In this document: piece after piece, positions 25,037 through 33,519 of the stretch
Layout: every line of letters begins with the position of its first letter
Numbering within the stretch: the stretch's first letter is position 1
DNA from: CAVUNY01 sp963768585
GTDB taxonomy: Bacteria; Chloroflexota; Anaerolineae; Anaerolineales; Anaerolineaceae
DNA: 64,000 nt
Assembly: GCA_963768585.1 (NCBI GenBank)
Contig: CAVYIF010000006.1
Location: 124,001 to 188,000, forward strand
Direction of reading: 5' to 3'
Made by a program: the position numbers and the translations under genes
Notes under the pieces: generated by a model
Database searches by the model: none
What the model saw: only the letters and a program-made list of their open reading frames with translations
What the model was told of the DNA's origin: nothing

Positions 25037-26152
25037 TTGAAAAATTTCATAGCCAATTTTCTTAGATCTTCCAGACTTCGTCCCTGGATGCTGACCTTGC
25101 TGATTGCAAGCGCTTATTGTTTGTTCACATTGGTCAGGTTCTCTTGGGACCCCATGGCATTTGTCCGTGTCGGCCAGCAATTTGATCCGGTGCATGGTGT
25201 CGCGGGCATGGGGTACGATGGTCAATTTGCGTATCAAATTGCGCGAAACCCCGGTGGTGCGGCACCTCTGCTGGACGTCCCGGCTTACCGCTACCAACGC
25301 ATTTTCTACCCTCTGCTGGCGAGGTGGTTGGCGTTAGGCTATCCCAATGCAATTCCCTGGACATTAATTTTCGTCAACCTGGGCAGCCTGACTCTGGGTG
25401 TGCTGGCTACCGAGAAATTGTTGGCGGCCCATGGTCGCAGCCGTTGGTATGCCCTGGCGTACGGTTTATTCGGCGGATTTCTCATTTCAGTTCGTATGGA
25501 TTTAACCGAGCCGTTGGCCTATGCCCTTGTGCAATGGGGAGTTTATTATTTCGATCAGAAACGGTCAGGCTTTAGCCTGTTATTGTTCATCCTTGCCAGT
25601 TTAACGCGCGAACTGGCTTTAATTTTTGCGGCGGGTTGCGTCTTATCGATGTTCGCAGATAGACAATGGCGGCGTGGGTTTGTTTGGGGCGTGGCTGCTG
25701 TTCTTCCATTTGGATTATGGCAAGTATACTTGCGCTTTTGGTTAGGAAGCTGGGGGGTCAGTTCAGGTGGGGCGTTTGCCAGTTCCTTTGAATTGATCCC
25801 CTTTCGTGGTTGGTGGGAGATGATATATACGCAAGAACTGCAGATATTCATCGTCCTTTCTTTGATTGTATTGCTTGTGGCGCTCATCCCTGCTTCGATG
25901 GCGATTATCGCAAGCCTACGGGCACTTTCTCGACAAAAGTATGGCCTTGGCGTCTGGTTGCTTCTCTTAAATGCGCTTATATTCCCATTCTTGCCATCTT
26001 CGAATGTGCTCCATTTGCCCGGATTGCTGCGTGTGACCGCTGGCCTGGTGGCAGCGGTGTTAGATTATGGCGCACTTAAATCATCCTGGCAGGCACTTCA
26101 ATATAGTCAGCTTTGGCTGTTGTTATTGGTATTTGGCGAAGGTTTGATCTAG
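25037..26152 (+). CDS. Polytopic membrane protein, GT-C / AZOBR_p60025-like
   Basis: 371 aa with eight to ten hydrophobic helices. An early luminal loop reads GMGYDGQFAYQIARNP, and then YRYQRIFYPLLARWLALG; this Y-D-G-Q-F-Y / RYQRILYP pattern occurs in a group of bacterial surface-glycopolymer membrane proteins related to GT-C glycosyltransferases. The frame starts at a TTG 17 bp after the GH3 stop; an ATG at 25088 is possible but would remove part of the first helix. The target sugar is unknown. It converges on the PIG-V-like gene. Confidence 0.6.
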   Translation: MKNFIANFLRSSRLRPWMLTLLIASAYCLFTLVRFSWDPMAFVRVGQQFDPVHGVAGMGYDGQFAYQIARNPGGAAPLLDVPAYRYQRIFYPLLARWLALGYPNAIPWTLIFVNLGSLTLGVLATEKLLAAHGRSRWYALAYGLFGGFLISVRMDLTEPLAYALVQWGVYYFDQKRSGFSLLLFILASLTRELALIFAAGCVLSMFADRQWRRGFVWGVAAVLPFGLWQVYLRFWLGSWGVSSGGAFASSFELIPFRGWWEMIYTQELQIFIVLSLIVLLVALIPASMAIIASLRALSRQKYGLGVWLLLLNALIFPFLPSSNVLHLPGLLRVTAGLVAAVLDYGALKSSWQALQYSQLWLLLLVFGEGLI

Positions 26153-26170
26153 CATTCCCTTAACGATCGG

Positions 26171-27370
26171 TCAGCCCACCCATTTCCACATAAAAAACAT
26201 TGCGCTCATCCCCAGGGTTAGCAGGAAACCAACGCCAAAAGCAATGAGTTTCCCCAGCCTATTCAAGTTTTGCCGTCCCATCACTATATACATTGGAAAC
26301 ATGATCACAATTAAACGATTAAAGCTGAGCAGAGGGTCATTAGCAGCCCGACTGGACAGAATATACAAAAGAAAAGAAATCTGGTAAATATTGAGAGCCA
26401 AAGGCAAATACCGCCACCCCACAACAACCGCCCAGATTGCCAGGATCAATTCCAGGGAATTAATACCCAGAACCCAATTTTCGACCCACCCAAAAGGAAA
26501 ACTTCGCAAAACAATCCCGAGTGTTTCCCATGGCGGAGAAAAAAACCGGGACCATATTGTATTTTGAAGCATAAAAAACGATGGTAATCCCATCGCCTCA
26601 CGCCACGCCAGAAACAAAGCCATCCCTAAGAAAGGCAAGACAGCTGCCGACAACATCGCCCCCCACCGCAGGCTGGAACGCCATTTCTGTGATCGAAAAA
26701 GGTGCCTGTCCGGCCAAATAGATTGTACTGCCTGAACAAAGAGCATAACCGTGAGAGGCAGCACCGTACCATGAGTTAACCCGGCCAACAAGCCGGCCAG
26801 GCCGGCCGCTAACCAATGACCGCGCTCAGCCTGGCGATAGGCTATTAATATCCAAAGTAAAGCCAGGGCCTGGGGGAAAATACCGAATAGAATGAAAGAA
26901 GTTGGAAAAAGGATCAGGGCCGTCAGGGTTTGCGCCGCCACCGAATCGGAAAAGAGATCGCGCGCAATTTTATACAGCAAAACAAAATCCAGCAAGGTTA
27001 CCAAAGTGCTGAACAAAACCAAAACAGTTAAAGTTGGCAATCCCGTCACCTGGACAAAGAATCTTCCTAATAGAGGGTATGCCGGAAAAAAAGCAGATAG
27101 ATCAGTGGTGTAAAAATGTTCCGCAATGTATTGATAATGGATTCCATCCCAACGCTGCCACATACCCAGCAGGGCACCCTGCCACCCCTCCAATACCGGC
27201 GCGACCTTAAAGTAAAAATAACCGCCAGCGGGCATCAACTGCTGGAACCAGATCCAGGCTCCCCACACTCCCAGGCCCAGGCGGACCGCCGCCCAGTTTA
27301 ATAAGGCAATCCGCCAGGAAGGATTGAACGCAAGGGCTGCGGTTTTGAATCGAGAATAAATTGAGACCAA
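26171..27370 (-). CDS. PIG-V-like mannosyltransferase family membrane protein
   Basis: 399 aa, about ten helices. The loop MWQRWDGIHYQYIAEHFY with FFPAYPLLGRFF is the W-D-x-x-x-Y and F-P-x-Y-P-L pattern of PIG-V/dolichol-phosphate-mannose-dependent GT-C enzymes; the Asp is the likely catalytic base. It would transfer a lipid-linked sugar outside the membrane. The start is a TTG that overlaps the upstream stop as TGATTG, so translation is coupled to the preceding small gene. Confidence 0.7.
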   Translation of the reverse strand: MVSIYSRFKTAALAFNPSWRIALLNWAAVRLGLGVWGAWIWFQQLMPAGGYFYFKVAPVLEGWQGALLGMWQRWDGIHYQYIAEHFYTTDLSAFFPAYPLLGRFFVQVTGLPTLTVLVLFSTLVTLLDFVLLYKIARDLFSDSVAAQTLTALILFPTSFILFGIFPQALALLWILIAYRQAERGHWLAAGLAGLLAGLTHGTVLPLTVMLFVQAVQSIWPDRHLFRSQKWRSSLRWGAMLSAAVLPFLGMALFLAWREAMGLPSFFMLQNTIWSRFFSPPWETLGIVLRSFPFGWVENWVLGINSLELILAIWAVVVGWRYLPLALNIYQISFLLYILSSRAANDPLLSFNRLIVIMFPMYIVMGRQNLNRLGKLIAFGVGFLLTLGMSAMFFMWKWVG

Positions 27371-27598
27371 TCAGTTTACCCCTGAGAAAATTTGGGTTTG
27401 GACCAACGGTATAAACGTTCGCAAACCGGCCAGTAAGCCGCGGTGCTGCAAGGTATATGCGCCGCCCTGCGCATCATCGCGATAAATATCAAAACCAGCC
27501 ACCGCACCCTGCACCCACACCAGCGCCAGGGTGCTGGGTTCCCCGGCCGCATTTAATAAGATCACCGCACTTAGAACCAACGTGAGCACTGCCTTCAT
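27371..27598 (-). CDS. Small secreted or anchored protein, unknown
   Basis: 75 aa. The first 20 residues (KAVLTLVLSAVILLNAAGE) form a signal peptide or single helix, followed by a short domain with FDIYRDDAQGGAYTLQHRG. Its TGA abuts the TTG of the PIG-V-like gene. TACACT lies 6 nt before the ATG and there is no Shine-Dalgarno, again the leaderless arrangement. No family recognised; the coupled downstream gene and spacing support it being real. Confidence 0.5.
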   Translation of the reverse strand: MKAVLTLVLSAVILLNAAGEPSTLALVWVQGAVAGFDIYRDDAQGGAYTLQHRGLLAGLRTFIPLVQTQIFSGVN

Positions 27599-27792
27599 AG
27601 GTATAGTGTAGCAAGAAACCAGCTAAAACGGCTTTACGCATTTGTGATGTCATCATCTCAAATGCGTCCCAGACTCTAATTCTTACAATAAATATATGAT
27701 TTGTTTGCATTCTTCTGATACGCGGGGAGTATGATTTATTTTAGATTGAAGCAAAAAAATATACGACCCGTAAGGATCTTTTGGAGGATTAA

Positions 27793-28206
27793 ATGACTTT
27801 CTATATGACCACCCCGATGCACACCATGACCCGCCGCCGGATGAACCGCTGGTTCAATGCCGCGACGGATGCGACCCCTGAGGTTTCATTCCCGATCGAC
27901 ATCAAGAATGAAGCCGAGGCCTACGTAATCAGCGCGCTGCTGCCTGGCGTGACCGCCGAAGACCTGAATGTTCAGGTTCAGAACGACGTGCTCTCGATCG
28001 AGGGCGAAATGAAGCACAACCGCGAAGAGAACGAGAGCTACCTGCTGCAGGAACGCCCGTCTGGCAAGTTCTTCCGCTCCTTCGAACTGCCTGACGCGGT
28101 AGACGCCAGTAAGGTGGAAGCCGCTCTGACCAATGGTGTGCTCACCCTGCGCCTGCCCAAGGCTGAAGAAGCCCTCCCGCGCAGCATTAAAATCAGCAGC
28201 AACTAA
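27793..28206 (+). CDS. Small heat shock protein Hsp20
   Basis: 137 aa. Alpha-crystallin domain spans about residues 33-130: FPIDIKNEAEAYVISALLPG, then VLSIEGEMKHN, FFRSFELPDAVDASKVEAAL and the closing NGVLTLRLPKAE. Hsp20 proteins form oligomers that hold unfolded proteins for refolding. A very strong GGAGG precedes the ATG, unlike many neighbours. A terminator hairpin follows. Upstream 27599-27792 shows no gene; no CIRCE-type operator was seen. Confidence 0.93.
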   Translation: MTFYMTTPMHTMTRRRMNRWFNAATDATPEVSFPIDIKNEAEAYVISALLPGVTAEDLNVQVQNDVLSIEGEMKHNREENESYLLQERPSGKFFRSFELPDAVDASKVEAALTNGVLTLRLPKAEEALPRSIKISSN

Positions 28207-28230
28207 TTCCGCTTGAGCGTTATATACATG

Positions 28231-28267
28231 AATCACCCCAAATTAATTGGGTGATTAGTTTCTTTTT
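28231..28267 (+). terminator. Intrinsic terminator of hsp20
   Basis: AATCACCC (28231-28238) pairs with GGGTGATT (28249-28256), followed by AGTTTCTTTTT. Confidence 0.8.
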
Positions 28268-28397
28268 CCCCATCCCCCAGCCCCTTCCCGAATCGGGGAA
28301 GGGGAGAAGAATATGAAGAGGTGATTTTCGGCGCTGCGCCGAAAATCACCTCTTACTCGATTCCCCCGCCCAGCGAGGGCGGGGGTTAGGGGGTGGG
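28268..28397. repeat. G/C-rich interspersed repeat with nested hairpins
   Basis: The ends are imperfect inverted repeats (CCCCATCCCCCAGCCCC against GGGGTTAGGGGGTGGG). Inside, GAGGTGATTTTCGGCG (28318-28333) and its perfect complement (28337-28352) form a 16-bp stem with a 3-nt loop, flanked by two further G/C hairpins. A shortened relative lies at 38418-38466. No coding potential; it resembles non-autonomous palindromic elements. A further imperfect hairpin follows at 28414-28447. Confidence 0.65.
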
Positions 28398-28468
28398 TGG
28401 TGAAGTGTCCCCATGACAATCCTGAAATATTAATTTCGGGGGTTGTCATATATGTAATTCACGACCAT

Positions 28469-29887
28469 TTACAGGCGAAATGCCCGCGCAACCTGAGCCT
28501 CATCCCAGCCGCGCGGAGCGTAGCTCCCATGGCGGTGGTCAAGGATATAATCGCCGCGAAAATCTCCCGCCCGGATGCGCTGCAGCCATTCCACCAGGGT
28601 GTCGATTTCTTCCAGCGTGTTGTAGCAGCCAAAACTGGCGCGCACCAGGCCGGGCATGTCCTCGCGGTCGCCCGCCAGGACGTGCCCGCGAAAAGTCTGG
28701 TAGGTTTCGCCCCCAATCTTTAGCAGCGTAAGAATGTAAGGATGGGCGCAAAAACAACCGTCGCGCACGCCAATCCCCCCTTCATAGGCCAGAATCGCCG
28801 CCACCAGGGCGTGGTGATAACCATCCAGGTTGAAGGCGATCACCCCCAGGCGGTCTTCCAGGCGCTCGGGGTCGGCCGATCCGACCACCTGCAGCCCATC
28901 CACTTCGCACAAACGGTGCAAGATGTGGCGAGTCAGTTCTTTTTCGTGCTGCGCCACAGCGTCCATGCCCACCGCTGAGAGAATGCGCAGGCTGGCTGCC
29001 AGGGCAACCGCTCCGGCCACGTTGGGGCTGCCCGCCTCGTTGCGTTCGGGTGCGGACGCCCAGTAGACTTCATCCCGGGTGACCAATTCGATCGTGCCGC
29101 CGCCGCGCATCTGGGGCGGCATCTGGCTGAAATAATCTTTGGGGCCGATCAGTGCGCCCGTCCCGTAAGGGGCATACATCTTGTGGGCAGAGAGCGTTAG
29201 AAAATCCAGATAGCGCGGCGTGCCCGCCAGACCCTTGTGGATGGCGCGGTGTGGGGCGAGCTGGGCGCTGTCCACCAGGATGCGCGCGCCGTGGCGGTGG
29301 GCCAGTTCCGCCATGGCATAAACCGGCGGCATGAACCCGGTAACATTCGAAGCACCGGTCACCGCAACCAGGCGCACGTGCCCGCCGTGCTGGCGCAGCT
29401 TGGCCTCGTAGTCGTTCATGTCCAGTTGGCCTTCCTCGTCCACTTCGATATAAACCACCTGGGCATATTCTCGCCAGGGCAGGTCGTTGGAATGGTGCTC
29501 CATCACGCTGCATAGGACGACATCATTTAGCTGCCAGGGAGTGACCTCCGCCAGGGTATTGGTGGCTTCGGTCGTATTCTTGCCAAAGATGACCACGTCC
29601 GCCTGCGGGTCGGCGCCTACAAAATCGGCCACGATCTGGCGCGCCTGCTCGTAAACTTGCGTCGAAACCAGCGATTTGAAGCCTGATCCGCGGTGAATGC
29701 TGGCGTAGGTTTCCATAAGCTGGTCCACTTTTTCCACCACACCCCGCAAAGCCGGCGTGCTGGCGCCGTTATCGAAGTTGATGTAAGTGCGGCTCGTGCC
29801 GTCCAGAAGCGGCACCCGGGTGTCCAGTCCCACAATCTGCGCTCGCAAGGATGCGATGTTTGGATGGGTACTCTCATTAGCAGTCAT
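28469..29887 (-). CDS. Class V aminotransferase, cysteine-desulfurase-like
   Basis: 472 aa, longer than typical SufS (about 410). The N-terminus NFDNGASTPALRGVVE, the VIFGKNTTEATN and VMEHHSNDLPWR blocks, ILVDSAQLAPHR (PLP-binding Asp) and the Schiff-base Lys in LTLSAHKMYAPYGTGAL are those of the class V aminotransferase fold. The Cys-bearing loop of true desulfurases cannot be placed with certainty; GVRDGCFCAHPY near the C-terminus contains two Cys. It might supply sulfur or act as an isopenicillin-epimerase-like enzyme. GGAG precedes the ATG. The GntR gene lies 78 bp upstream on the same strand. Confidence 0.8.
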   Translation of the reverse strand: MTANESTHPNIASLRAQIVGLDTRVPLLDGTSRTYINFDNGASTPALRGVVEKVDQLMETYASIHRGSGFKSLVSTQVYEQARQIVADFVGADPQADVVIFGKNTTEATNTLAEVTPWQLNDVVLCSVMEHHSNDLPWREYAQVVYIEVDEEGQLDMNDYEAKLRQHGGHVRLVAVTGASNVTGFMPPVYAMAELAHRHGARILVDSAQLAPHRAIHKGLAGTPRYLDFLTLSAHKMYAPYGTGALIGPKDYFSQMPPQMRGGGTIELVTRDEVYWASAPERNEAGSPNVAGAVALAASLRILSAVGMDAVAQHEKELTRHILHRLCEVDGLQVVGSADPERLEDRLGVIAFNLDGYHHALVAAILAYEGGIGVRDGCFCAHPYILTLLKIGGETYQTFRGHVLAGDREDMPGLVRASFGCYNTLEEIDTLVEWLQRIRAGDFRGDYILDHRHGSYAPRGWDEAQVARAFRL

Positions 29888-29965
29888 GTGTTCTCCATAA
29901 TGAATAATCCCAAAGAAAGCTGCCTGTAGGAACAGGCATTTTTTGATTGAAACGCGTCATACGCG

Positions 29966-30622
29966 TTAATGTACGTTGACCGGTTCCTGCCCGCGGCGCA
30001 GGGCTTCGAGGACGCGCTGCTGTGAGCGGCTGATCTGAGCCCGCACCACCTGCCCGGCGCGGTCCGCGTCCCGGGCCAGCAGCACCGCGGCCAGATCGGT
30101 ATGCTCAGACTGCATCTCCTCGGCGCTGTCGCGCAGGTCCAACCCGAGATGAAAGATGCGCGACAGTTCATCTAAAAGCGCCCCCAGCATTTCCGCCAGG
30201 CGCGGGTTGCCCGCCAGCACGGCGATCGAATCATGAAAAGCCGCGTTCCGTTCCAGAAAGCGCACGTACTGCTCGTGATTCTTGTATACATAGGTGAAGC
30301 GCGCGCTTTCGGCGACCTGGCGCAGTTGGGCGTCGCTGGCTCGTTCCACGGCCAGGCGCACGGCGGCAGTCTCTAAAATCATGCGCACCTCGTACAGGTG
30401 GCGCACCATTTCTTCGGTAACCGGGCTGACGATATAGCCAAACCGCGGGTAAGGCTGCACCAGGCCCTCATGCGCCAGGCGCAGCAGGGCTTCGCGAATG
30501 GGGGTCATCCCCAGGCCGAATTTTTCAACCAGGCGCGCCTGGACAATCTGCTGGCCAGGCGCCAGGCTGCAGGTGAGGATTTCGCCGCGGATCAGGTCAT
30601 AGGCTTTTTGGGCAATGCTCAT
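29966..30622 (-). CDS. GntR family transcriptional regulator (FadR/FCD subfamily)
   Basis: About 218 aa from the ATG at 30622 (a TTG immediately upstream is the alternative). Winged helix at residues 5-70: AYDLIRGEILTCSLAPGQQI and LVEKFGLGMTPIREALLRLA, the FadR-type recognition segment. The FCD effector domain follows with the metal-ligand pattern D/N-x-x-x-H (NAAFHDSIAVLAGN) and later EHTDLAAVLLARD. It diverges from the IclR-PNPOx gene; a perfect 12-bp-arm palindrome covers its own promoter, so autoregulation is likely. Ligand unknown; it may be an organic acid as in the family. Confidence 0.85.
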   Translation of the reverse strand: MSIAQKAYDLIRGEILTCSLAPGQQIVQARLVEKFGLGMTPIREALLRLAHEGLVQPYPRFGYIVSPVTEEMVRHLYEVRMILETAAVRLAVERASDAQLRQVAESARFTYVYKNHEQYVRFLERNAAFHDSIAVLAGNPRLAEMLGALLDELSRIFHLGLDLRDSAEEMQSEHTDLAAVLLARDADRAGQVVRAQISRSQQRVLEALRRGQEPVNVH

Positions 30623-30636
30623 CAAAAAAAATGGTT

Positions 30637-30665
30637 CCTCTGATATATCAGTAATATATCAGAGG
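30637..30665. promoter_or_regulatory. Operator palindrome CCTCTGATATAT-N5-ATATATCAGAGG
   Basis: Perfect 12-bp arms with a 5-nt spacer. It overlaps the -10 box and start site of the GntR gene promoter. The half-site TCTGATATAT recurs at 30753-30762 within the -10 region of the divergent gene, so one regulator may control both. Confidence 0.75.
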
Positions 30666-30691
30666 ATACACCTGAAAATAAGCAAGGTCAA
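30663..30691 (-). promoter_or_regulatory. Promoter of the GntR gene (TTGACC-17-TATCCT)
   Basis: -35 TTGACC at 30691-30686 and -10 TATCCT at 30668-30663 on the minus strand, exactly 17 nt apart. Predicted start site near 30656, inside the operator palindrome. Confidence 0.7.
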
Positions 30692-30734
30692 GGAAATCGA
30701 TCATTTTAAGATAGCTTTTTCGCGAATTCCCCTC

Positions 30735-30763
30735 TTGACCTTGCTCCTATCGTCTGATATATT
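30735..30763 (+). promoter_or_regulatory. Promoter of the IclR-PNPOx gene (TTGACC-17-TATATT)
   Basis: -35 TTGACC at 30735-30740 and -10 TATATT at 30758-30763. The start site predicted 6-7 nt later coincides with the ATG at 30770, so the message is probably leaderless. TTGACCTTGCT is shared with the GntR promoter in inverted orientation. Confidence 0.75.
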
Positions 30764-30769
30764 GGACTT

Positions 30770-31885
30770 ATGTCCGGAAAAACAGACGAACCTCAAGCCT
30801 CTGCCGCCCGCCGCACCCTGCGGCTGGTGGAACTGCTCCTGGCCAACCCCAATGGATTGAGCCCACAGGAGCTGGTGGGCGAGTTGGAAAGCTCGCGCAG
30901 CACGCTCTTCGTGCTTTTAAACACCCTTAAAAAGCTCGGTTATGTGGAGCAAAGCGAAAAACGCGGGCGCTACCGGGCTGGTGCGCGTCTGCAGGCCTGG
31001 CGCGCTTCCGGCCCCGGCCAGACCGCCGATCTGAGCCAGGCCTTTTACCAGGAAGCCGAACGGCGGGCCTTCTCCGAAACCCTGGCGCTGGTCGCGCCGG
31101 CGACCGGAGGGCCGCTGGTGCTGGCCCAGGTCGAGGGCAGCCAGCAGGTACGCGCGGTGCTCGCCACCGGGCAAAACGCTCGCGGCCTGCAGGCCGCGAG
31201 CCAGGTGCTGGCCGATCAACCGCCGGAAAGTGTCTGCGCCAACGGCTATGCCCTGGTCCATCTGGCGGAGACGCTCGAGCTGGCTCTGCCGGTGTGCCGC
31301 GACGGCAGCCGGGCGGAAGCGGCCCTGCTGTTGAGCGCGCCGGCTTTCCGTTGGGACGACCAGCGCTTGCTGGGCGCTTTCCTGCCTGAAATGCGCGCCA
31401 TGGCAGCCCGGCTGTCTTACCGCCTGGGAGCCAGCTTTTACGCGCCTTATCAGGGTGCGGATGAACGCTCTTTGAAGCCAACCAGCGCCCTTTCGGCGGA
31501 CGAGATCGCCGCCTTCCTGTCCGGCCCGTGGACAGCGCGCCTGGCCTGCATCCGCCCTGATGGGCGGCCGCATGTCATCCCCGTCTGGCAGGAGTGGGAC
31601 GGCAGCGGCTTCACTGTGATCACCTGGCAGGGCTCGCAGTGGGCCGGCTACCTGCGCCAGAATGCCAACGTGTCGCTCACCGTGGATGAACCCTGGCCGC
31701 CGCTGCGCCGCGTAACCTGCCGCGGGATGGCTTCGCCCATCTCGGAACCTGCCGACCTGCCGCTTCTGGCCGACCGCCTGGCGCGGCGCTACCTGGGCCA
31801 GCCGGCCGCCGGCCTGGCGCACCAGGTCGAAGGCGCCTTTCACATCCTTCCCGATTCCCTGAGCGGCTTCCAGGGTCTCAGTTGA
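30770..31885 (+). CDS. IclR-type HTH regulator fused to a PNPOx-like split-barrel domain
   Basis: 371 aa. Residues about 12-75 are an IclR winged helix (RTLRLVELLLANPNGLSPQE, then SRSTLFVLLNTLKKLGYVEQ, RGRYRAGARL). Residues 80-225 occupy the place of the IclR effector domain but are weakly conserved. Residues about 240-365 read as a pyridoxamine-phosphate-oxidase-like flavin split barrel: LSADEIAAFLSGPWTARLAC, then RPHVIPVWQEWDGSGFTVIT, NVSLTVDEPWPPLRRVTCRG. Such barrels bind FMN, F420 or haem. The gene diverges from a GntR regulator and precedes an NMT1/THI5-type ABC importer, so it may sense a cofactor and control its uptake; that link is inference. No Shine-Dalgarno. Confidence 0.75.
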   Translation: MSGKTDEPQASAARRTLRLVELLLANPNGLSPQELVGELESSRSTLFVLLNTLKKLGYVEQSEKRGRYRAGARLQAWRASGPGQTADLSQAFYQEAERRAFSETLALVAPATGGPLVLAQVEGSQQVRAVLATGQNARGLQAASQVLADQPPESVCANGYALVHLAETLELALPVCRDGSRAEAALLLSAPAFRWDDQRLLGAFLPEMRAMAARLSYRLGASFYAPYQGADERSLKPTSALSADEIAAFLSGPWTARLACIRPDGRPHVIPVWQEWDGSGFTVITWQGSQWAGYLRQNANVSLTVDEPWPPLRRVTCRGMASPISEPADLPLLADRLARRYLGQPAAGLAHQVEGAFHILPDSLSGFQGLS

Positions 31886-31917
31886 AAACCACGCAAACTT
31901 CCTGGACCAACCCAAAT

Positions 31918-31952
31918 GGCCTTTCCCTGTGTTCTCCGTGGTTCCGTGGTGA
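31918..31952. repeat. Copy of the ACCACGGAG-type interspersed repeat
   Basis: The complement reads TCACCACGGAACCACGGAG and continues AACACAGGG. It is related to the ends of the element at 20952-21054. It lies directly before the importer promoter. Confidence 0.55.
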
Positions 31953-31954
31953 GA

Positions 31955-31963
31955 TGATATAAA
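31955..31963 (+). promoter_or_regulatory. Extended -10 promoter of the ABC importer operon
   Basis: TGATATAAA (TGnTATAAT type) ends 5 nt before the ATG at 31969, with no Shine-Dalgarno; probably leaderless or nearly so. Confidence 0.5.
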
Positions 31964-31968
31964 ATCCA

Positions 31969-32730
31969 ATGAATATCCAAATCGACCACCTCTCGCACAC
32001 TTATCCCGGCAAACCTCCGCGCGCCGCCCTGCACGACATCCAGCTCGAGGTGCCGCAGGGCCAGTTCTGTGCCATCCTCGGGCCTAGCGGCTGCGGCAAG
32101 TCCACCCTGCTGCGCCTGGCTGCCGGCCTGCTTCAACCCAGCGCCGGTCAGGTCCGCCTCGACGGGCAGCCGCCCGAACGGGCCGCCGCCGAGCGGCGCA
32201 TCGCCTGGCTGGCCCAATCTCCGGCGCTTTTTCCCTGGCTGAATGCGCGCGCCAATGTGGCCCTGGTAAAGCGCTTCGCCCGCCCCGGCCACAACGGCCA
32301 CCTTGCGCCGGAGGAAGCCCTGGCGCGGGTCGGTCTGGCGGACGCCGTGGGAGTCTATCCCCACCAGCTCAGCGGCGGCATGCAGCAGCGCCTGGCGCTG
32401 GCCCGCGTCCTGTGCCAGGGGGCCGGGGTATGGCTGATGGACGAGCCCTTTGCCGCACTGGATGCCCTGACCCGCGAGCATCTGGCGGCCGAGCTGGTTT
32501 CTTTATGGCAGCCGCTGCAGCCAACCGTGCTGTGGGTGACCCACAACGTGCACGAAGCCCTGCGCCTGGCCGACCGGGTGGTGGTGCTCAGCCCGCGCCC
32601 GGGTGAGGTGGTGCTCGACCTGGCGCTGAACCTCGACCGTCCGCGCCGCGAAGAGGCCCCTGCCTACCAGGCTTACCTGGGCCAGCTGCGCCAGGCATTG
32701 GGCCTGGTGGTTGCATGGGAGGCCGTATGA
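31969..32730 (+). CDS. ABC transporter ATP-binding protein (SsuB/TauB/ThiZ type)
   Basis: 253 aa. Walker A GPSGCGKSTLLRLA, Q-loop AWLAQSPALFPWL, signature LSGGMQQRLALARVLC, Walker B VWLMDEPFAALDAL and switch His in LWVTHNVHEAL are complete. It powers the import complex encoded by the next two genes. The stop overlaps the permease ATG as ATGA. The subfamily serves nitrate, sulfonate, taurine, thiamine-precursor and riboflavin importers. Confidence 0.93.
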   Translation: MNIQIDHLSHTYPGKPPRAALHDIQLEVPQGQFCAILGPSGCGKSTLLRLAAGLLQPSAGQVRLDGQPPERAAAERRIAWLAQSPALFPWLNARANVALVKRFARPGHNGHLAPEEALARVGLADAVGVYPHQLSGGMQQRLALARVLCQGAGVWLMDEPFAALDALTREHLAAELVSLWQPLQPTVLWVTHNVHEALRLADRVVVLSPRPGEVVLDLALNLDRPRREEAPAYQAYLGQLRQALGLVVAWEAV

Positions 32731-33500
32731 ACGCCAGCCTTTCCCGCTCGCGCTCCGGACTGGTGGCTGCGGCGATTGTTTTAATTTTTTTCATCCTGTG
32801 GGAGGGCGGGGTGGCGCTGTCTCAAATGCCGCCTTACCTGCTGCCGGCCCCCAGCCGGGTGCTGCAGACCCTGGCCGCCAACAGCGCCTTTTACGCCAAC
32901 GCCTTTGTAATCACCATGGGTGAAGCCCTGGCCGGGTTGGCGCTGGGCCTGACCGCCGGGGCATTGATCGCGGCCCTGCTGACCCTGCGCCCCGGCCTGG
33001 AAGGCGGGGTGATGACCCTGGCCATTTTAATGAAATCGACCCCCATGGTGGCCGTCGCCCCTCTGCTGACCCTGTGGTTGGGATTCGGCGTGCTGCCCAA
33101 GATCATTATCACCGCCTTGCTGACCTTTTTCCCGGCCCTGGTCAACCTGCTGACCGGTTTGCAGCGTCCCGACCCGATCCTGCTGGACCTTTTTCGCTCC
33201 TGGCGCGCCACGCGCTGGGAGATATTCATCCACCTGCGCGTGCCATCCGCCCTGCCCTACCTGTTTGCCGCCCTGAAAATCAGCGCTCCATTGTCGCTGA
33301 TTGGGGCCGTGGTCGCGGAATGGACCGGCGCTTCCGGTGGTCTGGGGCGCACCATGTGGCTGGCCTACAGCAACCTCAACCTGCCTTACCTTTTCGCGGC
33401 CATCTTTTTGCTGGCCGCGGCCGGCATGACCCTTTACTGGCTGGTGGCGTATGCCGAACAAAAAGCCATCTTCTGGCAGGCCGGGCGCAGCCAGGAATAA
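32727..33500 (+). CDS. ABC transporter permease (SsuC/ThiX/RibX type)
   Basis: 257 aa from the ATG at 32727, overlapping the ATPase stop (ATGA) with GGGAGG 5 nt upstream; an earlier ATG at 32715 is in frame but less likely. Six membrane helices, and the cytoplasmic EAA loop RWEIFIHLRVPSALPYLFAA with L-P-x-x-x-P that docks on the ATPase. It forms the membrane channel of the importer. Confidence 0.9.
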   Translation: MNASLSRSRSGLVAAAIVLIFFILWEGGVALSQMPPYLLPAPSRVLQTLAANSAFYANAFVITMGEALAGLALGLTAGALIAALLTLRPGLEGGVMTLAILMKSTPMVAVAPLLTLWLGFGVLPKIIITALLTFFPALVNLLTGLQRPDPILLDLFRSWRATRWEIFIHLRVPSALPYLFAALKISAPLSLIGAVVAEWTGASGGLGRTMWLAYSNLNLPYLFAAIFLLAAAGMTLYWLVAYAEQKAIFWQAGRSQE

Positions 33501-33519
33501 TTTTTATCTGGAGAAGAAG

